Below are positions 44,878-54,680 of a stretch of 64,000 bases of DNA, piece after piece. The translations under genes were made by a program, and so were the position numbers. Location of the stretch: assembly GCA_036346225.1 (NCBI GenBank), contig JARFIW010001369.1:3910001-3974000 (forward strand), read 5' to 3'. Below the pieces are notes generated by a model. It had not been told where the DNA came from and did not search any database. It saw only the letters and a list, made by a program, of their open reading frames with translations. Every line of letters starts with the position of its first letter. Within the stretch, counting starts at the first letter, position 1. Source of the DNA: Platerodrilus igneus. Its lineage: Eukaryota > Arthropoda > Insecta > Coleoptera > Lycidae.

Positions 44878-45160
44878 ATGCATAAAAGCGAAAAGCGTGC
44901 CAATGAGCCAGTGCAAAGACTTACCTACTCTGCACCTGGTAATCAGAAGGAAGAAGCCGTTGAAATACACCTACAATTACAGAAGGTCCTCGAGGAATCT
45001 AGGTATTATCAAAACATTATAGAAGAACGCGCTGATCTGAAGATGCAAATGATTCAAGTAAATGTCGAAGAGCAAAAAGAACTCCGTGAAGTTATGGAAC
45101 AAAATCTAGACTCAGACGAAGAACGTGTAATTAAGAATTGGGATGAAGAAATGGGCAGAA
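44878..45160 (+). pseudogene. BEL-1 Gag, N-terminal part
   Basis: From ATG 44,878: a charged, coiled-coil-like N-terminus (EIHLQLQKVLEESRYYQNII, then KMQMIQVNVEEQKELREVME) running up to the Merlin insertion at 45,161. BEL/Pao Gags have this kind of helical N-terminus. Codons after 45,160 belong to the inserted transposon. Confidence 0.75.
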
Positions 45161-45731
45161 GTTCGGTATGTGGACAGCACCCGATGGGGGCGTGGGTGGG
45201 CTCGTTTGAAAGCTTAGGGGGTGGGGGTTATAAATATATAAGTGTCATAGGCCGGAGGGGTGGGGTTCACGTTTTATACGGGGGTCAAACTTTTGGTACT
45301 TTTTTATATTGTAACTCACATTATAGTGTATATAAATAGTACCAAAACTATTTTAATAATTTGACAATATTTTTAGGGTTGGTATAATACATGAGAATTT
45401 TATTGAAAATTTATAGATTACATTCTTCGATAGGGTAAACTTCTATTACAGATGCAATTAATGCTTCAAATATATCTTTTTTAAAACGACATACATCTCT
45501 ACGCCATAGGTGTTCACACAAATGCATAGCCAAATCTTCTGATTTCAGACCATTTCTGGCGACGTCATCTTTCATATGCTTCCATAGGCCTTCTATGGTG
45601 TTTGTATGTGCCCCTGTTTCAGGATCTTTGAAGTGATATTTATGGCATACTCTTTCATGTTTGTAGCCCATATCCTTTATTGCCATATATGGCCTCTAGT
45701 AATCAGAAATAATAGTAGTCCCTTTATAATA

Positions 45732-45791
45732 AGTTAGGTTAAGTTAAGTTAAGTTATTTTAGGTTAGGTTAGGTTAGGTTAGGTTAGGTTA
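45732..45791 (+). repeat. TTAGG pentamer run inside the Merlin transposase
   Basis: Six to seven perfect TTAGG units at about 45,758-45,791, preceded by TTAAG/TTAGG-like units from 45,732. (TTAGG)n is the ancestral insect telomere repeat. It interrupts the transposase between IEKHIAKG and GTTIISD, where related transposases have only a few residues, so it was inserted after the gene was made. Confidence 0.85.
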
Positions 45792-46037
45792 CCTTTGGCT
45801 ATGTGCTTCTCGATGAGTGGCAAAAGAGTTTCCTTGTCTCTTTTATTATTGGCACATATTTCTAATCTGTAATCTCCTGTTTCTCTACAAATCATCCCAA
45901 AATCCAGTGCCCTTCTCTTGGTCTTCCTTTCCTAAATTTCCTTTTGCCAACTTTTGACTCATCGATTTCAACTGTTACTCCTGGCCACCAATTTGACCTT
46001 GTCTGTCAAATTCATTGTCTAATGATATCATGCACAC

Positions 46038-46132
46038 CTAATAAATAAAAGACATAATATTTAAAATAGTGAAAACAGATTTGATCTAGCTCATTTTTCA
46101 AGAGTTATACTTGTTCAAACCTATATACTTAC
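46038..46132 (-). other. Predicted 95-bp intron in Merlin transposase
   Basis: On the minus strand a donor GTAAGTATATAG follows ...WFSYFRE, and an acceptor TTATTTATTAG precedes codons that restore the family's order (the REVC position and then a GG-PGVTVEIDES-like region). The interval contains stops in all frames of interest. GT-AG borders and 95-bp size fit an insect intron. Confidence 0.7.
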
Positions 46133-47007
46133 TTCTCTGAAATATGAGAACCAGTCGGAAACTGCCTCTCTGCCACAACCAACTTCACGCATGGTGTGGT
46201 CATAATCGTAACCAGATGCAAAAGCGTACAGCATAAGAACCACTTTTTCGGCAGAGAGTTTAACATTTTCTAGCCAAGAACCTGTGGCCATTGAAATGTT
46301 AATTATTCCTCTGCCTTTTGCATGTGTACGCTTGGTGCATCTAAAACGCCCCATCCATGCTCTATGTCAATTACCATTAGCTTTCGGCATTGAGGGCACT
46401 TCTTTTGGGAGGGCAAAAGCCACGAGACATAAACCACTTCATAGTGGTTTCTCTGTCTATTAAAACCTCTCTTGTCAATTTTGACAGATTCATAATATAA
46501 AAATAGATGCACACTTAATTTACAAAAATTATTTATGAAAAAAATGATTATTAATTATTTAAAATGTCATACAAATGAAAGTAATGTCCACTAAATTAAG
46601 ACTTATATGATTTGGTTTCATGTCTTTATATACTTAATTTTTATATCATGAGTTCACGCTTAGTACGTGTCTATTGTGATTGGTTTGTGATTAAGACACC
46701 ACTTTGGATGTTAATCCTTTTTAATCTCTAATAATCTTATTTAATCTGATTAATTAAATTGTCAAAATTTTTCTCATGTATTATACCAACTTTCAAAACA
46801 TAAGACACTAATGTGAATACTTTTGGTACTATTTATATACACTATAATGGGAGTTACAATATAAAAAAGTACCAAAAGTTTGACCCCCGTATAAAACCTG
46901 AACCCCACCCCTCCGGCTTATGACACTTATATATTTATAACCCCCACCCCCTAAGCTTTCAAACGAGCCCACCCACGCCCCCATCGGGTGCTGTCCACAT
47001 ACCGAAC

Positions 47008-48060
47008 CGTAGCCCTAACTGCGATCGTCAGAAAACACCCGACCAGAGCGCATCATCTTTACACCAGGCTCATAGGAACACGCCATCAACAAGAGATGAT
47101 GTACATCTGGTTGATCATTTCGCCAAAGCACTCTGGAATATGTTTGGCGGTCACACTATCAAGCTACCGTACTTTTCAGGTAACCGGGATGACTGGTTAA
47201 TTTTTTATGCAGAAGTAAGAAGGGCAAGAGGAAAATGCCTCGATGAAAAAATTGCATCAAAACTAAACAAAGCTCTTAGAGGTTCAGCGAAGGATGCAGT
47301 TATTGGAATATTAGAGAAGGCAAAATGTGTTGACAAAGTTATGGACACCCTTCGTCTACGATTGGGAAGGAGTGAATTTATCATTGATACGCTTATCCAA
47401 AAAATAAGAGAAGTAAGAAAGGCAATGGTGAATTTTGAGACCTTTGTCCAGAACCTGATTCACAGGGCTAAGGCTATGAAAAAGGAAAGGGTTCTAAACG
47501 ATTCAACTCTATTGGCTGAGATCATTACAAAGGTAACCCTGAGCAGAGGGTGGATTGGACCGACAAACATCTAAATGACGACCCCGATTTGGAAGATCTT
47601 GCCGAATGGATGGAACTAAAAATTAGGCGTATGGTACGACTGTGCAAGACACCCATCAGCTCTACCATCAGCCCACCGAAAGAAAAATCTAAAGAGAAAT
47701 ATAAGAAAATACGTGGAATAATCCACACCACTGAAAAACAAAGAGAGCAGACGCATCAATATCTTCAAAACTGTGCACGTTCTGTAATAAAAGGTTCTAG
47801 AACATGCAAGGATGTTGGATATTTAGAAAGAAATCAACCGACGAGCGTCGTAAGTTTCTACGAGACATGCATTTGTGTTTTCTGTGCTTACGTCCCGATC
47901 ACAGCGCACAAAAATGTTTAATAAAAACAATGTGTGCAGTCTCAGGTTGTGCAAGAAAACACCATTCCCTCTTGCACGAAAATAAAACAGTAATAGATAA
48001 AAACAAAGAGCCGCTACAGCCCAGTCTCTCCGACTTAAAAGCAGAATCTTGCTGAAATGA
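47008..48060 (+). pseudogene. BEL-1 Gag, capsid and zinc-binding part
   Basis: Continues Gag after Merlin: LWNMFGGHTIKLPYFSGNRD and DWLIFYAEVRRARGK (47,124-47,235), with the LPxFSGxxxDWxxF motif of BEL/Pao and related capsids, then IDTLIQKIREVRKA and FVQNLIHRAKAMKK. The zinc region is near 47,860-47,990: KFLRDMHLCFLCLRPDHSAQ then KC, and CAVSGCARKHHSLLHE, the CxxCxxxxHxxxxC plus Cys-rich HHxLLH arrangement of BEL Gags. Frame changes near 47,140, 47,545 and 47,800. Confidence 0.85.
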
Positions 48061-48076
48061 CGAAAAAAGTAATATC

Positions 48077-48570
48077 TTGGATTTGGAGTTAGTTGGAGCG
48101 GTGATGGCAACAAGTTTTCACCCTATACCCGTCATATGTGGAAAAGTGAAAGGTTCAAAAGGTGTTCGCAAGGCAGTCATTGTTCCCGATAGAGATTCGA
48201 CTATTACTATTATATCACATAAACTTTGCGCAGAAATCGGAATTCAGGGCGTAGAGTTTGAACACGCTTATAAAGGTATAGGTGGCATAGTCCATAAAAA
48301 GAACGCAAAAAGGGTGGACTTCGAAGATTGTGGTAATTATAAAGGTGCTAAATGGTTTAACGTAACGGGAGCCATAACCATGAAAGAGCCAGGACTCTCA
48401 CCATACAGCGTCGATGTATATTTAGCTCTTATCTAGAACGGCTCCAAATGAGCTCTCTAAACAATATTATCCCCACCATCATAATCGGGGAGGATTACCC
48501 TCACCTCACGGCTCATCAGGAGATAATAGAAAGGTACGTCGGTAAACATGTCGCGAGACGGACCCGACTA
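48077..48570 (+). pseudogene. BEL-1 protease
   Basis: KAVIVPDRDSTITIISHKLC (near 48,170-48,230) is the active-site region; where BEL proteases have a D-x-G-S-T motif this copy has D-R-D-S-T, so the Gly is lost. Downstream, in another frame, PTIIIGEDYPHL and ARRTRLGWCLTGKQL (near 48,475-48,590) match the C-terminal motif (IGxDxxxL ... RTxLGW) just before RT. A TAG at about 48,434 lies between the two parts. Confidence 0.75.
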
Positions 48571-48879
48571 GGATGGTGTCTTACCGGGAAACAATTGTCG
48601 GCAACAAGCGATACAACCTGTGTTCAATGCGTATCAACTTGTAGTTTGGACAAGATTGCTGAAATGGTAAAGAAGTTCTTCTCCTTAGCGACCTTTGGAG
48701 TTGTCCCAAGTAAATACAAGGGTTCTCTAAAAGATCAAAAAGCTATTGAAATCATGTGTAAAACATCACGAAAAGTCGGAAATAGATGGGAGTGTGGCTT
48801 GTGGAGATCGGAAACGGTTCGGTTTTTTCCCAATAGACAGGAAGCATATAGTCGTATGACCGCCAACAGATGAATAGGG

Positions 48880-49600
48880 ATATACTTTACGGAGATGTTT
48901 CATAAGAAAATCAAAGAGTATCGAGAAAAAGACTATATCAGAAACTCAGCTTTGATGAAGCAGCAATTACCACCGAAAAAACCTGGTATCTGCCATTGCT
49001 TGAAGTTTTAAATCCGAACAAGCCTGGTAAGCTGAGGTCGGTATTGGATGCTGCCTCACGGGCTCGTGGAATTACCTTCAATGATAGGGTGTTAATCAGC
49101 CCGTCCGCTCATACTTGTCCTGTGGAATTATCGCATTCATAACGTTGCAATAACAGGGGACATGGAAGATATGTTCCATAGAGTTAAAATTCGGGTAGAC
49201 GATCAGGACGCACAACGTTTTCTGTGGCGCACGTCGGAGGAGGCGCGATTTGGCAAAAGAACCGAATACCTTTGTCATGACCGTTCTGATTTTCGGAGTC
49301 ACATCATCTCCGAGAACCGCAACATACATCAAAAACATGAAAGCAAAGATGTGCCGGAAGAGATACACAAAGGCAACGAAATCGACACTTGATGATTTCT
49401 ACATAGATGATTGCCTGAGCGGAGCTACAACGACTGAAGTTGCCATAAAGCTTTGTAAAGAAATAATAAAGTTGATCAAGAAGGAGGTTTCAATGTGAAA
49501 AAGTGCTTGTCAAACAAAACTGAAATGATTGAGTTTATTCCCCGGAATATCGGGCAACTGGAATTAAAGATTTTGCGCTGTTAATCAGGAAATAAATGCA
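48880..49600 (+). pseudogene. BEL-1 reverse transcriptase
   Basis: TWYLPLLEVLNPNKPGKLRS (near 48,980) and VLDAASRARGITFNDRVL (near 49,038) are the BEL/Pao opening motifs. The next segment, GDMEDMFHRVKIRVDDQDAQ, is found in a shifted frame near 49,160 and carries the first catalytic Asp. FYIDDCLSGATTTEVA near 49,398 is the YxDD box. There are several shifts, and the thumb region after 49,500 is decayed. Confidence 0.85.
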
Positions 49601-50455
49601 GAGCGAGCGTTGGGTCTATGGTGGAATCCAATGGAAGACGTATTCCAATTCCGCTGCCAATTCCAAAAAATAAAACAACACGTTATGGACGCAGTAAGAA
49701 CGACCAAACGAGAAGTGTGTAGTTTAGTGATGGCAGTCTAAGACCCGCTCGGTTTTTTTGCAAAATCTTAAAATAAAAGGGATGATTATCGTTCAAATGA
49801 TGTGGAGAAGCAGTTGTAGATGGGATGACTACATTTCCGATGGAATATATGAGGAATGGGAGAAGTGGTTGGCTCTGTTAAAGAAAATCCATTTAGTTAA
49901 AATACTACGAATTTATTGCTTTGATATTCATAAACCAACGTCCCTACAACTTCATACGTTCGTTGATGCTAGCGAGGAAGCTTATGTGGCTGTGTCTTAC
50001 CTGCGAGTCACTATGGATAATAAGATACAGATCGCTTTTGTCTCTTCAAAGGCAAGGGTAGCTCCTATTAAAAAGCTCAGTTCCCAAGGCTTGAATTACT
50101 TGCTGCAGTAATGGGCGCCAGATTGGCAAGAACAATTACTAGCGAACTACGCCTCCAACTTACAGAAAGATTTTCTTGGAGCGATGCCAACTTAGTGCTG
50201 ACTTGGATTACCAGTGAATCTATTTGCCACAAGAAATTCGTAGCAAACAGAGTCAGTGAAATCCATGATCTAACGCGAGCTACTGAGTGGAAGTGGGTTC
50301 CCACTAATGTCAACATTGCAGACGATGATACCCGATTAAAAAGGACATTGGACTTGGTAAAAATTCTATATGTCTTACAGGACCAAGTTTTCTCCAGGAA
50401 GACAAGGACAAGTGGCCACAGTGGGAAATCAGATGTGCTATGGGGGTGAATGACG
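49600..50455 (+). pseudogene. BEL-1 connection and RNase H
   Basis: LQLHTFVDASEEAYVAVSYL near 49,948-50,008 (catalytic Asp of RNase H) and FVSSKARVAPIKKLSS near 50,038, then in the next frame MGARLARTITSEL and FSWSDANLVLTWITSES near 50,170-50,225 (second Asp), ending with ANRVSEIHDLTRATEWKWVP and TNVNIADDDTR. This is the conserved BEL RNase H pattern (VDASxxAYGAVxY ... SDSxxVLxWI ... NPADxxTR). A stop separates the two halves at 50,109. Confidence 0.85.
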
Positions 50456-50879
50456 AATCCTAGGCAAAAACGGCAAACTTTTCAGCTACCTACGTTAAGA
50501 TATCAATGATACACATTCGTAGATCCCAAAAGATTTTCGTCCTACTATAGAATGTTGCGAGTAGGAGCAGCTACTATAGCATCAACTAGATACTGGAATC
50601 AGAAAACCGCAAAAATCGAAACAGCAACATCACCATGAGTCTCACGAACTCAAAACCACTGCCAAATCGAAATAAAGACGATAGATTCGGAACCTCAATC
50701 TTTACGCCTAAAAAGGTTTCTACAGAATCGTATTATATCCTGATTAGACTGTGACGAAACAGAACAGGCCGAATCAATGTGTATTAAATCATCACAAGCA
50801 AAGGGCTTCCCCAAAGAAGTAGCAACCCTAAATAATCCTAACGCGAAATCTCTGAAAAAACATAACGCGCTACGGTCAC

Positions 50880-51887
50880 TTAACTCTTTTCTCGATTAAG
50901 AAGGATTAATGAGAATGGAAGGGAGATTAACAAAGTTGGCAAACTTAAACGAAAATGTAAAACATCCCATAATTCTCCCTACACGAAACGTCCTTACAAA
51001 ACTGTTAATTATGCGAGAGCATAAAATGAGCGCCCACCAAGGGCAAGGAACGGTCTTCAATAATCTACGGTAGAAGTACTGGATAGTAAATGGACGAGCT
51101 GCAGTTCGCCGCATTTGCAAAAGGTGCAGAGAATGCATTCTCCGCAAGGCTAAACCTATCATACCCAAGATGGGGAATCTGCCGCATTATAGACTGTCAT
51201 CTGGAAATCTGCCCTTTACATACACAGGTTTAGATTATTTTGGCCCCATGGAAGTCACTGTGGGTCGGAAGCACGAAAAACGCTGGGGTGCTCTCTTCAC
51301 GTGTATGGTTACAAGAGCGATCCACATCGAAGTGGCGTATGGTCTAAACACCGATGAAATGTTACTAGTGTTATCAAGATTTATCAACGCCCGGACAAAC
51401 CCAATGCACATCTACACCAACAACGGTACAGCATTTGTCGGAGCGGACAGAAATGTTGACAGAGGCATGGGACAAATCGATTGGACGACTATCACCTCAT
51501 CAGATAAATTTCATACTATAAAATGGCATTTTCTTGCCGCACTAGCACCCCATATGGGCGGGACGTGGGAGAGAATGGTCCAAAGTGTGAAAAAGGCATT
51601 AAAAGCAACGTTAAATAAAAAATACCCTAAGGACCAAGTACTGCGTACCATATTAAAAGGGGGCGAAAATATAGATAACTCTCGACCTATCACGCTCATA
51701 TCTGGAGATCCACAAGATTCTGAAGTATTAACTCCGACGAGCACAAGCAACTCTGAACTCGTTTTGGGAAAGATGGGCAAAAGAGTACCTCCCAGATCTC
51801 ACCCGGCGGGTTAAATGGCATCAGAACTGTGAACCGCTGCGAGTTGGCAATGTTGTACTGCTAGTTCATCAACAACTACCCCGCAAC
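50880..51887 (+). pseudogene. BEL-1 integrase, main part (catalytic Asp lost)
   Basis: The zinc region HPIILPTRNVLTKLLIMREH, then CKRCRECILRKAKP, precedes the core at 51,170-51,814: YTGLDYFGPMEVTVGRKHEK (first Asp near 51,232), IYTNNGTAFVGADRNVDRGM near 51,410, and LAPHMGGTWERMVQSVKKA near 51,545 (final Glu). At the second catalytic position BEL integrases have D-N-G; here it is N-N-G, so the enzyme could not work even without the shifts near 51,670-51,810. The frame runs into the foldback element at 51,888 and ends at 61,662-61,785. Confidence 0.85.
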
Positions 51888-52408
51888 AGGTGCGTTAAGT
51901 TAGCGGAATAATGTTGGCAATAATAAATTTAATTGGTGTAATTGTTAGTGCTTCGATAGGGCTTTTTAGTGCCCAAATATAAAAGTCAGCGGACTATTCA
52001 AACAATAGTTATAAGCAGTTAAAGTTATTCCGCCAACTTCACGCCTGGCGGAAAAGTGTTGTAACCGGTATAATGGTTAGTGCTTCGTTAGTGCTTTATA
52101 ATGCCCAAATATCAATGCCAGCAGACTACTCAATAAATAGTTAAAGTTATTCCGCCAACGTCACGCCTGGCGGAAAAATGTCGGCAGGAATAATTATAGC
52201 AGGTGTAATGGTTAGTGCTTCGTTAGTGCTTTTTAGTGCCCAAATATGAATGCCAGCGGACTACTCAAAAAATAGTAGTATGCAGTTAAAGTTATTCCGC
52301 CAACTTTACGCCTAGCGGAAACGTGTCAGCAGGAATAATTGTAGCAGGTGTAATGGTTAGCGCTTCGTTAATGCTTTTTAGTGTCCAAATATGAATGCCA
52401 AAGGACTA

Positions 52409-52832
52409 TGTACGCGCCATATCTGTCCCCGTTCGGGGCATTCCCTCTCTCCGCGCGAGCGGGTCTGAATGGTTCGCGCTAGTTAATGGGAGTCGGTCGT
52501 CAAGTCTCGTGATAGCCACAACTAATAAAAATAAATCCGCTCTCTTCTTCTAATCCGGCATTGGACTCTTCCTTTCCTGTCTCGCTCCTTTCCTTCAACC
52601 CTTGGCCAAAAGCGTTAGTTACAGTGTTTAGTGCCTCTCAAGTGCCAAAGGAACTTTCAGTAAGTGTTTTTTATGTCTTTGTATGATTATACTCCTATAA
52701 ACTGTTCTCACCCTCACCCCTTAATAATTACAGTCCACGCTCTATCTCGGAACCCCTTGTTTACGGCTTTTTGCACTCAAGGTGGTTCTATTTGTATCCC
52801 GTTACGGAAAACGGGTATTCGATAATAAAACA
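52409..52832 (+). repeat. BEL-2 5' LTR
   Basis: 424 bp. Begins TGTACGCGCCATATCTGTCC, with a GC-richer head (CCGCGCGAGCGGG), and ends GATAATAAAACA. By eye no difference from the 3' LTR. AATAAAACA at the end may serve as polyadenylation signal. Confidence 0.9.
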
Positions 52833-53169
52833 TTTGCTCCATCGACCGGATCTAGAACTACGTTTATATCGTTCTCTCTTTCTCGCCTCATCGATTCAAA
52901 GGCATACAAACGTAGGTCTTTATTAATTCACAAATTCGTAAATCATTTAGTACTTGATAATAGAAACGATTTGAAAGTTTCAATTTGTTGTTAAATCGCA
53001 CGTGCATTCTTTCGAGTTCAAGTTCATTGCAATTAGATTATTGTTACCATATTTCAATATCAAGATCATTGCACTCCATTCAGAATTTGTTTGTTTACAA
53101 ACAAGCCGTCCTTTAATACGTACGTTAGTTTACTTAACTATTGTTAATTTATTCATAAAGTTCTTAATT

Positions 53170-54362
53170 ATGGCAGAAGGTGATATTTTAAAGAAAAAAC
53201 TTGAAGACTATTTCGCGCGCTTAACTGAAATTGCCGATTATGTTCGTACCGCAACCCGTTTAGCTGCCGTAGAAGCGAGATATCTACGTATGCAAAGTAT
53301 TGAACAACAACTAGATGTTGTCTACGATAAAATTTTAACCTATAATTCGGTTGTTGACGAAAAGGATGAGATTAAAACTCAAAGTTCTTCGTTTGACAAT
53401 CTGTTAGACGTTATTCGTACGCGGTATTTAGATATCAAACAAAATGCATCAAAATCGGTTGATGATATTTCAACTAATCCCTCTCAAACTTCTGTAAGTT
53501 ATTTAAAACCTCTAAGTATAACCCCCCTTTGATGGATGTGTAGAAAACTGGCAAAATTTCATTTCGCTTTACAAGAGTCTGGTTCATGAAAACGAACAAA
53601 TTCCGCTAATTCGTAAATATCACTATTTGCGTAGCTATCTTAAGGGTGAAGCTCTCGCCCTAATTTCGGATCTAGCCCTTGAGGCTGATTTGTACCAACA
53701 AGCTTTTGATAAGCTAGAAGAACGCTATAACTCACCCCGTAGAATTACTAGCTATTATTTAAATAAAATATTACAATTTAAATCATCTGGATCTCTCTCA
53801 AACTTCATCAATATTCACTTTAACGCTGTTAACACATTGAAGGCGGCGGATAAAGTCGAAGATTTGGCCGACTTTATACTATTTTCGTTGTGTTACCGTA
53901 ATCTTGAGTTCAAAATGCAAAATGCTTTTGATCTAAAAGTAGGTTCGAAGTTCCTACTTGTTCTCAGCTTTTCGATTTTTATCGTTGCAAAGCAAAACCT
54001 CTGAGCTTTATGACGATATGAAAAAAGATAGGGTTATTAAACCTAATGCGCATCCTCGTTTCAAATCCAACTTCAATCAGTCCCTCTTAATGAAAAGTTC
54101 GCAAAATGCCGCTACGGCTAAAGCTGTCCGAGTTTCATGCCCGTGCTGTGGTGAAGCTCATAAAATTTATGGTTGTTCAACATTTCATGCACTTAATATT
54201 GCCGATCGTTATTCCACTATTAAAACTTTAAATTTGTGCTTTAAATGCTTGGGTAATCATACTCGAGGTTGCAATTCTGAAGGTAAATGTAAAGTTTGCC
54301 ATTCCTCATATCACCATACTTTGTTGCATAAACCCCTGCCCAACGAGGTGGTGCATAATTCG
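53170..54362 (+). pseudogene. BEL-2 Gag
   Basis: The start codon at 53,170 opens MAEGDILKKKLEDYFARLTE, a helical N-terminus. After a frame break at about 53,524 (in a run of C) comes the capsid: NWQNFISLYKSLVHENEQIP, YHYLRSYLKGEALALISDLA and AFDKLEERYNSPRRI. After a second break near 53,940, ending at 54,362: three zinc-binding units, CPCCGEAHKIYGC, CFKCLGNHTRGC and CKVCHSSYHHTLLH. Domain order and LKGEAxxxIxxL, LxxRYxxPRxI motifs are those of BEL/Pao Gag. The frame ends in the SINE insertion. Confidence 0.9.
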
Positions 54363-54667
54363 AGGCGTCGCCGTGGATCAATGTAGTAAGCGTAAGACTA
54401 CGGATCCCAAGGTCCGGGTTCAAATCCCGACACGGCCGACTGCTTGAAAAATGGCAGGTGAGCATTTTTCACAAATATTACGCCCTCGTTCGGATGAGAG
54501 GTTAAATGGAGGTCCCGTGTGTGAGTGTTGTCACGCACGTTAAAGATCCCTACCTTGCCTGGAACGGCAAGGGTTCGGCAAAATTCTAAATTTTCAGGCA
54601 ACAAAAAACTCGCCTCCTGGCCAATGTAGTACCTTCGGGTGGAGCATTGGAAATGTAAATGAACGGG
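54363..54667 (+). mobile_element. tRNA-derived SINE, copy F, inside BEL-2
   Basis: Full-length copy with perfect 13-bp target duplication GGTGCATAATTCG (54,350-54,362 and 54,668-54,680). B box GGTTCAAATCCC near 54,418, body CTTGAAAAATGGCAGGTGAG, GTCACGCACGTTAAAGATCC, AAGGGTTCGGCAAAATTC, tail TACCTTCGGGTGGAGCATTG. It interrupts the BEL-2 frame between zinc fingers and protease. Confidence 0.95.
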
Positions 54668-54680
54668 GGTGCATAATTCG

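Larger units (their letters stand above)
45405..46512 (-). pseudogene. Merlin (ISXO2-like) transposase, two exons, lightly damaged
   Basis: Minus strand, in order: zinc-ribbon part KKCPQCRKLMV and FRCTKRTHAKGRG (46,420-46,300); GSWLENVKLSAEKVVLMLYA, FASGYDYDHTMREVGCGREA and VSDWFSYFRE (46,280-46,133), a helical DNA-binding region; after the intron, a DDE core with VEIDESKVGKRKF (first Asp, near 45,965), ETGDYRLEICANNKRDKETL, LPLIEKHIAKG, then IISDY (second Asp, near 45,705) and DPETGAHTNTIEGLWKHMKD (final Glu, near 45,605). The element has two single-base losses, near 45,985 and 45,895, and a TTAGG insertion at 45,732-45,791 between core strands. Otherwise it is well kept, suggesting moderate age. 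Confidence 0.85.
45161..47007 (-). mobile_element. Merlin DNA transposon with ~240-bp terminal inverted repeats
   Basis: Both ends begin GTTCGGTATGTGGACAGCAC and the inverted similarity extends about 240 bp (left to about 45,402, right from about 46,765), with only a few differences and one indel zone. Most Merlin elements have TIRs of a few tens of bases, so these are very long. On the minus strand it codes for an ISXO2/IS1595-like transposase with an intron. It lies inside the Gag frame of BEL-1. I could not find the 8-9-bp target duplication usual for Merlin. Confidence 0.85.

Noticed and set aside
46538..46765. Second gene in the right part of Merlin
   Set aside because: AT-rich untranslated stretch between the transposase start and the TIR; no motif.
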